From NCBI GenBank assembly GCA_035637655.1, contig DASPWT010000029.1, forward strand, positions 1 to 19,952: 19,952 nt of DNA. The letters are read 5' to 3'. Position numbers and translations under genes: made by a program. The number at the start of each line of letters is the position of its first letter. The first letter of the stretch is position 1. The DNA is from VBDM01 sp035637655. Its GTDB lineage: Bacteria > Pseudomonadota > Gammaproteobacteria > Burkholderiales > SG8-39. Below the pieces are notes generated by a model. That model saw only the letters and a program-made list of their open reading frames with translations. It did no database searches and had not been told where the DNA came from. Below, one piece after another: positions 8,213-15,094 of this stretch.

Positions 8213-9067
8213 CTAGAAAAGGCTCTCCCGAACGTAGATCACATCGTCCGGCTCGACTCGATCGGTCAGCTGCGCGTCGATCGTCCGAAAATTCCCGTCC
8301 CCCGCCTTTCGGCGGATCTTCAACCCGCGATCTGTCCCGCGCGGTGTCACGCCTCCACCGACGGAGAGCGCCTGCATCACGGTCATGGCTGGCTCAGCCC
8401 GATAGACTCCAGCGCGCTGAACCTCACCGTAGATATAGAAGACGGGAGCGCGCTGCACGAAAATCGTGTCGCCGCTCTGCAACTGAATATTCTGTGACAG
8501 GTCGCCCGTGCGGTACATGGTCGGCACGTTGATTTCCAGTCTCGCGGTCTTGCCGTTGCGCATGACCATGACGATGACGTTGTCGTCGCCGGTCGGGCCG
8601 ATTCCGCCGGCAAGCGCCAATAGGTCGGTCACGCTCGAGCTGGTGTCGTCGAGCGGATACCGCCCCGGATGGGCGACTTGGCCAAGCACGGAAACCTGCC
8701 GGCTGCGCACTCGGACCACGTTGAGGCCGACCTGAGGCTTCAGTACGAACTTTCCCTTGATCAGTTGTTCGGCGATCCGGGCCTCCGCTCCCGCGGGCGT
8801 CAGCCCGCCAAGCGCAACCTCGCCGATCAAGGGAAAGCTGATAGTGCCCCGCTCGGAGATGCGCGTCTCGGTCGTGAGATCCGGGTTCTGAAACACCGTA
8901 ATGCGGACGGTATCGCCTTCCCCGAGGGTCTCGCGTGATTGGCCCAAAGCCGTGGCCGATAGCAGGATCGCTGCGATACCGAGCAGAGCGGCGAGAGGCT
9001 GTCGTCGTGATGCCTTCGCCGGCAGAATCACAGTGGGTGGCTCTTCTTTGTGCAGGGGCACAATCAC
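8213..9067 (-). CDS. epsE: EpsE: outer-membrane polysaccharide export protein (Wza family)
   Basis: 284 residues from GTG 9067. The signal peptide has a hydrophobic core at about 25-40 and a likely cut near ATALGQS (about 42), with no lipobox Cys. The poly-export domain runs from about 44 (TLGEGDTVRITVFQNPDL) to 120, including ISERGTISFPLIGEV at 70-84. A SLBB domain follows (QVSVLGQVAHPGRYPL at 124-139, LLALAGGIGP) and a second one near 208-255 (YIYGEVQRAGVYR, LSVGGGVTPRG). The product would form the periplasmic/outer-membrane channel for EPS and work with EpsF. The start is uncertain: GTG 9067, GTG 9061 and a GTG near codon 13 are all in frame and none has a strong Shine-Dalgarno. It is the first gene of the minus-strand array and its promoter should lie in 9068-9400. 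Confidence 0.9.
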   Translation of the reverse strand: MIVPLHKEEPPTVILPAKASRRQPLAALLGIAAILLSATALGQSRETLGEGDTVRITVFQNPDLTTETRISERGTISFPLIGEVALGGLTPAGAEARIAEQLIKGKFVLKPQVGLNVVRVRSRQVSVLGQVAHPGRYPLDDTSSSVTDLLALAGGIGPTGDDNVIVMVMRNGKTARLEINVPTMYRTGDLSQNIQLQSGDTIFVQRAPVFYIYGEVQRAGVYRAEPAMTVMQALSVGGGVTPRGTDRGLKIRRKAGDGNFRTIDAQLTDRVEPDDVIYVRESLF

Positions 9068-9691
9068 AATTACAGACGCCTCATTTGAGTGGCCATGTCA
9101 TGTCATGCCAAATACCGAGCGAGCTATCACTGGGTCCCAAGGTAGCTGCGAGACGTTTATGGATGATTTCCTGGCCTGATCCGATCGGACTACCCTGAAC
9201 GCCGGCCAGGAAGGCGCTTCGCTACCATCACGCGACGGATGGGTCCTCGAAGCTTGATCGCGTTGTGCAGGTCGTCCGATGCCACCGCGCAGTTTGCATC
9301 TTCCACTGCGCTGTCTGCCGCGCTGACTGATTGCTAGCCGGTCTCTTCACGTTCCGCCGGCGTCGCGGCGCTTCCTGTTCGAAAGACGGAATCCGGATTC
9401 CGGAAGCACGCGATCTCCCGCGTGAATTTTTCTCTTTTTTCCGCGATGCGCGCGGTTCGCGGATCCCTTGGTTCTTTCGAACTAGATCGTAGTTACAGCG
9501 CTACGACAACGAACTGTTCCGGCTCATCTTTAACTCCAGTGCCCGCTCTCTCATCGGGACGAACCCCGAGAGTACCTAGGGTTTTTCGAAGCCAGTTTGG
9601 CGAGTGATGTGTATTCCGGCCGCGTAAAAAACTTATGCATTTGTCATGATCGCGCCACCGGTTGTCACGAATCCACTACACCGAGGTCGTC
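9068..9691. other. 624-base divergent intergenic region between epsE and the CBM6 gene
   Basis: No credible gene is visible; short open frames here lack family-like sequence. It must hold the promoters of both flanking transcription units. Visible structure: an imperfect inverted element with TGGC/GCCA arms around CATGT repeats (9090-9110); a 16-bp perfect palindrome at 9387-9402; a 10-bp inverted pair GTTCGAAAGA (9377-9386) and TCTTTCGAAC (9473-9482); a TCGTAG/CTACGA hairpin (9487-9506); and an AT-rich stretch at about 9625-9650 before the plus-strand gene. I looked for a sigma-54 -24/-12 element with correct spacing and did not find a convincing one. Confidence 0.6.
9387..9402. promoter_or_regulatory. 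16-bp perfect palindrome, possible operator
   Basis: CGGAATCCGGATTCCG equals its own reverse complement. It lies in non-coding DNA about 290 bases before the CBM6 gene and about 320 bases before epsE. No T-run follows, so a terminator is unlikely. A dimeric regulator site is a guess; position and perfect symmetry are the only evidence. Confidence 0.35.
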
Positions 9692-12211
9692 ATGAAACTT
9701 TCGAACCGATATGTCGTCAAGTCGCTTCGCCAGAATTCGCGGCGATTCTGCCGCGTAGCCAGCGAATTCTGGATCTCTTCCATCCTTTCGGCTTTCAGTC
9801 CCGCAGCTGTTGCGATACGCGCCGGCGCCTTTGCGCTTCTCCTGTGCGCGGCCTTGCCTGCCGCGGCTCAAGGCCAGAGTGCACCGATGCCTTTTTCCGG
9901 AACCCCCATAGCGGTTCCCGGAAGCTTCGAGGCGGAGAACTTCGACCTCGGCGGGGAAGGCGTTGCCTATCACGACAACGTTCCGGGCAACGCCGGCGGC
10001 CAGTACCGGCTCAACGAGGACGTGGACATCATTCTGTCCGCCGACGCCCTGGGCGGCGGCTTCGTCGTGAACAACTTCGAGACCGGCGAGTGGCTCGCCT
10101 ACACCGTCAGCGTGGCGGCCAGCGCCCAATACGATATCGAGCTGCGCGCAAGCAGCGCGTTCTCGACGAGCGCCTTCCACATCGAGATCGACGGCCAGAA
10201 TGTGACGGGAACCGTCACTGTTCCCGACACGGGCAAATGGAAAACTTTCCAGTGGGTCGGCAGGAAAGGCGTCTCTCTCGCCGCTGGCCAGCACGTGCTG
10301 AAGGTCGTCGCCGATCAGCAGTATTTCAATCTGAACTCGATCAGGGTGACGGCCGCTCCCCTCGCTACCCCTTATTTCGGGACGCCGATTGCCGTGCCCG
10401 GAGGCTTCGAAGCGGAGAACTTCGACTTGGGCGGGGAAGGCGTCGCCTATCACGACAACGTCGCGGGTAACACCGGTGGTCAATACCGGCTCAATGAAGA
10501 CGTGGACATCATTCTGTCCGCGGACGCCCTGGGCGGCGGTTACGTCGTGAACAACTTCGAGACCGGCGAGTGGCTCGCCTACACCGTCAGCGTGGCGGCC
10601 AGCGCCCTGTACGACATCGAGCTGCGCGCAAGCAGCGCGCTCTCGACCAGCGCCTTCCATATCGAGGTCGACGGCCAGAATGTGACGGGAACCGTCAACG
10701 TGCCCAACAGCGGCGACTGGAACACCTTCCAGTGGGTCGGCAAGAAAGGCGTTTCTCTCAGCGCGGGTCAGCACGTGCTGAAGATCGTCGCCGATCAACA
10801 GTATTTCAACCTGAACTCGATCAGGGTGACGGCCGCTCCCCTCACTACCCCTTATTTCGGGACGCCGATTGCCGTGCCCGGAACCTTCGAAGCGGAGAAC
10901 TTCGACTTGGGCGGGGAAGGCGCTGCCTATCACGACAATGTCGCGGGCAACGCCGGCGGCCAGTACCGGCTCGACGAGGACGTGGACATCATTCTGTCCG
11001 CCGACGCCCTGGGCGGCGGTTACGTCGTGAACAACTTCGAGACCGGCGAGTGGCTCGCCTACACCGTCAGCGTGGCGGCCAGCGCCCTGTACGACATCGA
11101 GCTGCGCGCAAGCAGCGCCTTCTCGACCAGCGCCTTCCACATCGAGGTCGACGGCAAGAACGTTACGGGAACCGTCAACGTGCCCAACACCGGCGACTGG
11201 AACATCTTCCAGTGGGTCGGCAAGAAAGGCGTCTCTCTCGCCGCGGGTCAGCACGTGCTGAAGATCGTCGCCGATCAGCAGTATTTCAACCTGAACTCGA
11301 TCAGCGCTGTGGTCATGCCCGCTATGGTCATGCCCGCTGTGTCCGCATCGTCGCACCTCTTGTTCAGCTCCGGTTTCGAGGGCTCCACGGCTTTCAGCGC
11401 CCCGAGCGACTGTTATACAACGGGTTGCTGGCAAAACATCCTCGGCATCGACAGCAGCACCGGCTTCGCCTGGCCGCCCACTGTCTGGGGCGGCGGTCCC
11501 ACCCGTTTTCAGCTCATCGCCGATGCGACCGTGGACGCCACCACCGTCGGCAATTACATGTTCAATCAAATCCAGACCGTCACCGGGCATAACGGAACCC
11601 CGACCCGAGCCCTTTACCAGCAGATGTCGCAGAGCGGATGTTGCGGCACCCTCCCCCAAGGCGGGCATCCGGCCCAGGACGCGTTCACGCTCCAGCCCGT
11701 CAGCGAACTAGGCGATCTCTACATCAGCTACTGGCTCAAGTATCAGCCGGACCTGGCGCAGTCGCTGGTTCCCCCGAACTGGCGCGTGCTCTTCGAGTGG
11801 AAGACCAGCAGCGATTACCGCGTGATCGTTTCGGCAGTGACCTGGGGTCTCGATGCGAACGGTGTCAACGTTCCGCTTTCCTGGGAGATCATCGGTGACA
11901 ACGCAGCCGGTAACCTGCCGTATCAGAGATTCTGGGACGTGTACAACACCACCGTTCCCGTACCGGTAGGCGAGTGGTTCAAGTTCGAGGTGTTCTGGCA
12001 TCGCAGCGGCGGCAGCGACGGCCGCGTCTGGATGGCGGTCAACGGCCAGGTGATCGTCGACCACTCCGGGCCGAACGTGGGCGTCAACAACGCTGCCATC
12101 GATCGCATCATGATGCCGAATCTCTACAGCGGAGGCTCCTACCCCATCTACCAATGGGTCGACGATGTGCAGATCTGGGACGGCTTCCCTCCCGACGCCG
12201 CCCCGTATTAG
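9692..12211 (+). CDS. Secreted protein: three CBM6 modules plus ConA-like / polysaccharide-lyase-like domain
   Basis: 839 residues from ATG 9692, chosen over TTG 9662 because GAGG lies 5 bases upstream (9683-9686). The N-terminus is long and basic, with a hydrophobic core about 45-56 and cleavage near LPAAAQ-G. Three CBM6-type modules begin at about 70, 230 and 390. Each has GTPIAVPG-FEAENFD, GEG-AYHDN, GGQYR, GEWLAYTVSVAAS and HVLK-VADQQYFNLNSI, as in family-6 carbohydrate-binding modules. A short linker with two VMPA units (about 541-550) leads to a 284-residue domain (556-839) with WRVLFEWKTSSDYRVIV, VGEWFKFEVFWHRS and DGRVWMAVNG. This looks like a jelly-roll of the ConA/heparin-lyase-like type. 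It is probably exported and acts on or binds a polysaccharide, perhaps the EPS of this cluster. Catalytic residues are not identified, so a purely binding role is possible. Confidence 0.85.
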   Translation: MKLSNRYVVKSLRQNSRRFCRVASEFWISSILSAFSPAAVAIRAGAFALLLCAALPAAAQGQSAPMPFSGTPIAVPGSFEAENFDLGGEGVAYHDNVPGNAGGQYRLNEDVDIILSADALGGGFVVNNFETGEWLAYTVSVAASAQYDIELRASSAFSTSAFHIEIDGQNVTGTVTVPDTGKWKTFQWVGRKGVSLAAGQHVLKVVADQQYFNLNSIRVTAAPLATPYFGTPIAVPGGFEAENFDLGGEGVAYHDNVAGNTGGQYRLNEDVDIILSADALGGGYVVNNFETGEWLAYTVSVAASALYDIELRASSALSTSAFHIEVDGQNVTGTVNVPNSGDWNTFQWVGKKGVSLSAGQHVLKIVADQQYFNLNSIRVTAAPLTTPYFGTPIAVPGTFEAENFDLGGEGAAYHDNVAGNAGGQYRLDEDVDIILSADALGGGYVVNNFETGEWLAYTVSVAASALYDIELRASSAFSTSAFHIEVDGKNVTGTVNVPNTGDWNIFQWVGKKGVSLAAGQHVLKIVADQQYFNLNSISAVVMPAMVMPAVSASSHLLFSSGFEGSTAFSAPSDCYTTGCWQNILGIDSSTGFAWPPTVWGGGPTRFQLIADATVDATTVGNYMFNQIQTVTGHNGTPTRALYQQMSQSGCCGTLPQGGHPAQDAFTLQPVSELGDLYISYWLKYQPDLAQSLVPPNWRVLFEWKTSSDYRVIVSAVTWGLDANGVNVPLSWEIIGDNAAGNLPYQRFWDVYNTTVPVPVGEWFKFEVFWHRSGGSDGRVWMAVNGQVIVDHSGPNVGVNNAAIDRIMMPNLYSGGSYPIYQWVDDVQIWDGFPPDAAPY
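9899..11305 (+). repeat. Three tandem in-frame CBM6 repeats, exact 480-bp period
   Basis: Equivalent landmarks recur at exact 480-base steps: CGTGGACATCATTCTGTCCG at 10021, 10501 and 10981, and the GTATTTCAA block at 10321, 10801 and 11281. Repeats start near 9899, 10379 and 10859. Similarity holds at the DNA level including third positions, most strongly between copies 2 and 3. This indicates recent duplication or gene conversion. Confidence 0.93.
11357..12211 (+). repeat. First copy of duplicated ConA-like domain (3' end of CBM6 gene)
   Basis: It begins CTCTTGTTCAGCTCCGG and matches 12534-13385 over its whole length, including the end DGFPPDAAP and stop codon. The offset is 1177 bases at the start and 1174 at the end, so the copies differ by a net one-codon indel, near CCGTLPQGGHP versus VSGTGPNGDP. 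Confidence 0.9.
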
Positions 12212-12284
12212 CCCGGCTCAGAGTCGAGCGCGCGGAATCCGTGAAATCCATCCTCGCCGAGCTTGCGTTCGGACAGGAGGTCCC

Positions 12285-13385
12285 ATGAGATGGAAACTTA
12301 AGGCATCAGGGAGTTTCTCTGCACCACCGACGAGGGAGCCAGGGCGGCCGGCGACGAGCAGCTCTGCCTTGCTCATAGTGCTCGTCTCGATGGCCATCAT
12401 CGGCGTGCTCTCCGGATGCGGCAAGGCCGCCGTGACCTCAGCCGGCGCGCCGCCGACCGGCGTTACGCCCCCTGCCCCTGCCCCTGCCCCCGCCCCGGCC
12501 CCGTCTCCCGCCCCAGCGCCCACCTCGTCGACGCTCTTGTTCAGCTCCGGTTTCGAGGGTGCAACGGCGCTGCTCCCCCCGAGCGACCTTTACGGAAACG
12601 GCGGCTGGCAAAACATCGTCGGCATCGACAGCATCACCGGATTCGCCTGGCCTCCCAACATCTGGGGCGGCGGCACTACCCGCCTTTTCTTGTTCCCCGA
12701 TGCGCCCGTGGATGCGACGACCATCGGCAATTACGTGGTCAATCAAATCCAGACCGTCACCGGGCATAACGGAACCCCGACCCAGGCCCTCTACCAGCAG
12801 ATGTCGCAGAGCGGGGTTTCCGGAACAGGGCCCAACGGAGATCCGGCCCAGGACGGTTTATACCTCCAGCCCGTGAGCGAAACCAGCGACCTCTACATCA
12901 GCTATTGGCTCAAATACCAGCCCAATCTGATGCAGTCGATGATCCCGCCGAACTGGCGCGTACTCTTCGAATGGAAGACCAGCAGCGACTACCGCGTGAT
13001 CGTCTCGGTGGTGACCTGGGGTCTGGATGCCAACGGCGTCAATGTTCCGCTTTCCTGGGAGATCATCGGCGACAACGTGGCCGGCAGCCTGCCGCAGCAG
13101 AGATTCTGGGACGTGTACAACACTACTGTACCCGTGCCCGTAGGCGAGTGGTTCAAGTTCGAGGTTTTCTGGCATCGCAGCAGCGGCAACGACGGCCGGG
13201 TGTGGATGGCCGTCAACGGTCAGCCCATCGTCGATCACTCCGGCCCGAACATCGGCATCAACAACGCGCCCATCGATCGCATCATGATGCCCAATCTCTA
13301 CAGCGGAGGCTCCTACCCCATCTACCAGTGGGTCGACGATGTGCAGATCTGGGACGGCTTCCCTCCCGACGCCGCCCCCCACTAG
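12285..13385 (+). CDS. Lipoprotein with ConA-like / polysaccharide-lyase-like domain, paralogue of preceding C-terminus
   Basis: 366 residues from ATG 12285, preceded by AGGAGG 4 bases away (12275-12280); the frame is open further upstream but that part overlaps the previous gene. The signal segment at about 28-42 ends in the lipobox LSGC with Cys45, so a lipid anchor is likely. Residues about 58-83 are a Pro-Ala repeat linker. Residues 84-366 are the same domain as 556-839 of the upstream protein, with WRVLFEWKTSSDYRVIV, VGEWFKFEVFWHRS, DGRVWMAVNG and QWVDDVQIWDGFPP conserved. It has no CBM6 modules. It starts 73 bases after its paralogue and is probably co-transcribed. Residue 46 is Gly rather than Asp, which under the E. 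coli +2 rule would favour the outer membrane. The activity is unproven; lyase, glucanase-like and lectin roles all fit the fold guess. Confidence 0.83.
   Translation: MRWKLKASGSFSAPPTREPGRPATSSSALLIVLVSMAIIGVLSGCGKAAVTSAGAPPTGVTPPAPAPAPAPAPSPAPAPTSSTLLFSSGFEGATALLPPSDLYGNGGWQNIVGIDSITGFAWPPNIWGGGTTRLFLFPDAPVDATTIGNYVVNQIQTVTGHNGTPTQALYQQMSQSGVSGTGPNGDPAQDGLYLQPVSETSDLYISYWLKYQPNLMQSMIPPNWRVLFEWKTSSDYRVIVSVVTWGLDANGVNVPLSWEIIGDNVAGSLPQQRFWDVYNTTVPVPVGEWFKFEVFWHRSSGNDGRVWMAVNGQPIVDHSGPNIGINNAPIDRIMMPNLYSGGSYPIYQWVDDVQIWDGFPPDAAPH
12534..13385 (+). repeat. Second copy of duplicated ConA-like domain
   Basis: It matches 11357-12211 almost without gaps. The upstream parts of the two genes are unrelated (CBM6 modules versus lipobox and Pro-Ala linker), so only the domain was copied, or the CBM6 part was gained or lost afterwards. 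Confidence 0.9.
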
Positions 13386-13412
13386 TCCTCGGGTATTCGG
13401 GTCAGAAACGAT

Positions 13413-13438
13413 CGAGGCCGCCGGATCCGGCGGCCTCG
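13413..13438. terminator. Bidirectional intrinsic terminator, 26-bp perfect palindrome
   Basis: The 13-base arm CGAGGCCGCCGGA is followed directly by its exact reverse complement. It lies 28 bases after the lipoprotein stop and 50 bases beyond the stop of the convergent 13488 gene. The flanking T-run is weak (GTTATAAC on plus; ATCGTTTC on minus), but the stem strength and convergent position fit a shared terminator. Confidence 0.75.
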
Positions 13439-13487
13439 TTATAACGGTTTCTATTCCAGTAGTGATTCCAGAGCGCTTGCTCCGAGC

Positions 13488-14054
13488 TCAGGGTGTCGAC
13501 AGCCCGGCGCACATCTGGTCTTCGGTTGGCGCCGGCGACGGTCCCGTCGTGGAGGGATTTTGCTTATGAAGCTGGATATTGCCGCCGCCACCGTTTGGTC
13601 CCGGAGGACCCAGTTCGCGCGTCGTGAGGTCGTACCCATTGCTCAAATGGAGCCCGAACCTGTCGCTGCCGCCGGGTTCGCCGTTGTCTTCCATCCTGAC
13701 TCGGAACCTCACGGTAAAGCTGCCGGCCCCGCCGTCGACCACGCCTTCCCCACAGATGTCACGTGCGTTGGGAAACGCCGGGTCCATGAGGTACCCCGTG
13801 ATGCTCGTACTTCGCAGGTGAGCCGGCGGGTTGTAGCCATGGTCGAGAACGTTCACATGTCCCCAGAACGCGCCATTCTTGCATCCGCCGTGAGCGCCGA
13901 AGTTGACGAATTGCGCCGAGTCGCCGATGACCCACCCGCCGCCGGTGATGAAGTCGCACGGTGCCGGAACGAAGTGGGCCCTGGCAGGACCGCTCGTGAG
14001 CGTCCCCGCAAGCACCAGTGGTATTGCGAACAGCATGAAGATCGTTCTACGCAT
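13488..14054 (-). CDS. Small secreted protein with ITGGGW motif, function unknown
   Basis: 188 residues. The signal peptide has a hydrophobic stretch at 5-18 and a probable cut after GPARA (about 26). The mature start has CDFITGGGWV, then NFGAHGGCKNGAFWGHVNVLDHG and GEGVVDGGAGSFTVRFRVRMEDNGEPG. This pattern, a GGGW turn followed by FG and a short beta-rich domain, resembles secreted proteins labelled post-COAP-1-like, although I cannot confirm that family. Cys33 and Cys57 in the precursor, with two later cysteines, could form disulfides. The ATG at 14054 has GAGGAG 5 bases upstream. It lies 38 bases after the choice-of-anchor-P-like gene and probably forms an operon with it. No C-terminal anchor is present. 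Confidence 0.72.
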   Translation of the reverse strand: MRRTIFMLFAIPLVLAGTLTSGPARAHFVPAPCDFITGGGWVIGDSAQFVNFGAHGGCKNGAFWGHVNVLDHGYNPPAHLRSTSITGYLMDPAFPNARDICGEGVVDGGAGSFTVRFRVRMEDNGEPGGSDRFGLHLSNGYDLTTRELGPPGPNGGGGNIQLHKQNPSTTGPSPAPTEDQMCAGLSTP

Positions 14055-14092
14055 TGTTGCTCCTCTCGTATTCGTGTGAGCTTTGCTTGGCT

Positions 14093-14737
14093 TTAGATGC
14101 CCGCCTTCGCTGCTCCGATGACGACATCGGTCAAGCCGAGCGGGTCCGTGACGTGCAGGGCGTTGACGACGATGCCGCTAGCCGACTGAACCTGCTCGTT
14201 CAGGATGACATTCAGACCGGCGATGGAAACCGCCTGGTTCGGAAGGCCGGTGGGAGAAACGGACACGCCACCGATCGTGAGCCCTTCGATATTCGAGAGA
14301 CCGGTGGGGACTGCGCCCGAAACCGCCAGAGCTCTCGATATGATGGTAGTGGCCGTTACGTCTATACCGGCTACCGTCATCGAGAGATTTCCGAGCGAAG
14401 CTTCCGAGGCCACCTGATCGGTCCACCCCATCGTGGCGGCGTTCAAGGCTTCTGCGCTGAGCAGGCCGGGGATGCTTCCCAAGGGTTGGCCCGTGCCGAG
14501 CGGGTCGGCGGCATCGACGAGCGTGCCGCTATCCGCGAGACTGGTGACTGTTCCCAGAACGACCGCTGTGACCGCGCTCGCCTGACCGGTGAGGGTTTGT
14601 GTCCCGCTGCTTCCCCCGCCTGGCAGCGGTGGGAGCAGATCCAACTGTGCCTGGCTGATTCCCGGCCACGCTGCCAGAGCTGCCAACGCTCCGGCGACTC
14701 CGATGGACTTCCAAAAGCTCGATTCTCTGCTTCGCAT
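14093..14737 (-). CDS. Secreted choice-of-anchor-P-like protein without an anchor
   Basis: 214 residues from ATG 14737, chosen because AGGAG lies 7 bases upstream (14745-14749). A frame open to 14842 would add 35 residues that hide the signal peptide. The signal peptide ends ISQA-Q (residue 30), followed by a Pro/Gly-rich stretch. The C-terminal third carries GLPNQAVSIAG, LNVILNEQVQSASGIVVNALHV and TDVVIGAAKAGI. This closely resembles my recollection of the conserved end of choice-of-anchor P domains (PNQ, INEQ, ITVNALH, VVIASSHAGI). Members in other bacteria carry variable surface anchors (PEP-CTERM, LPXTG); here the protein stops at the domain end, so it should be free in the periplasm or medium. 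The role is unknown. It is the first gene of a two-gene unit with 13488-14054. Confidence 0.75.
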   Translation of the reverse strand: MRSRESSFWKSIGVAGALAALAAWPGISQAQLDLLPPLPGGGSSGTQTLTGQASAVTAVVLGTVTSLADSGTLVDAADPLGTGQPLGSIPGLLSAEALNAATMGWTDQVASEASLGNLSMTVAGIDVTATTIISRALAVSGAVPTGLSNIEGLTIGGVSVSPTGLPNQAVSIAGLNVILNEQVQSASGIVVNALHVTDPLGLTDVVIGAAKAGI

Positions 14738-15094
14738 GCTGACTCTCCTTTTGAGTGGTTGACGCTGAAGCTTCTTCAAAAAGCCCCCCCAAAATAGAAG
14801 TGCGGTGTTACAGCAAGTCGTTCTGAGTTTGCCGCATTGCATAGTCCGAGTTGATGTATCGAATAGTCCGAATGGCGGTGATTTGCAGCCCGATGACGAC
14901 GTCCGCCGGAGTCGCTATGGCAGTTGGCGTGCGCGATCGCGAATCGAAAAATGCGCCGCGATCGGAGCCGAGAACTGCGGCGGATGATCAGGCCTTGAAG
15001 GGGAGAAGCGGCAATTGCAAATGGCGATTCTTCAACGAACCGTCAACCGTTCAGAATCTCCAGCGCCCGTAGCTCAAACCCGTCGCTTCACCGT
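14738..15094. other. 357-base intergenic region upstream of the choice-of-anchor-P-like gene
   Basis: No gene is supported here. It contains the Shine-Dalgarno of the leftward gene, a C7 tract (14785-14791), a 9-bp direct repeat with 22-bp period (14841-14871), and GCAATTGC near 15011. Close to the epsL stop there is an interrupted hairpin: GATTCT (15026-15031) and GAAC (15037-15040) pairing with GTTC (15049-15052) and AGAATC (15053-15058). The hairpin may end the epsL transcript, but lacks a T-run. Confidence 0.5.
14841..14871. promoter_or_regulatory. Direct repeat ATAGTCCGA x2, 22-bp period
   Basis: ATAGTCCGA occurs at 14841-14849 and 14863-14871, two helical turns apart and 104-134 bases upstream of the leftward ATG at 14737. 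The spacing would place two protein monomers on one face of the DNA. The binding protein is unknown; EpsA is an untested candidate. Confidence 0.35.

Noticed and set aside
9665..11668. 667-codon open frame antisense to the CBM6 repeats
   Set aside because: It is the mirror of the strongly biased GC-rich repeats, shows the same 480-bp periodicity, has no signal peptide or known motif, and the sense strand encodes clear CBM6 modules.
12471..12515. CCTGCC tandem tract as a satellite or CRISPR-like repeat
   Set aside because: It encodes the in-frame Pro-Ala linker of the lipoprotein; no spacers exist. No CRISPR array, tRNA, rRNA or insertion sequence was seen anywhere in the window.
14785..14791. 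C7 tract as a phase-variation switch
   Set aside because: It lies upstream of the supported start at 14737 in non-coding DNA; slippage would not change a reading frame. An effect on promoter spacing cannot be excluded but has no support.
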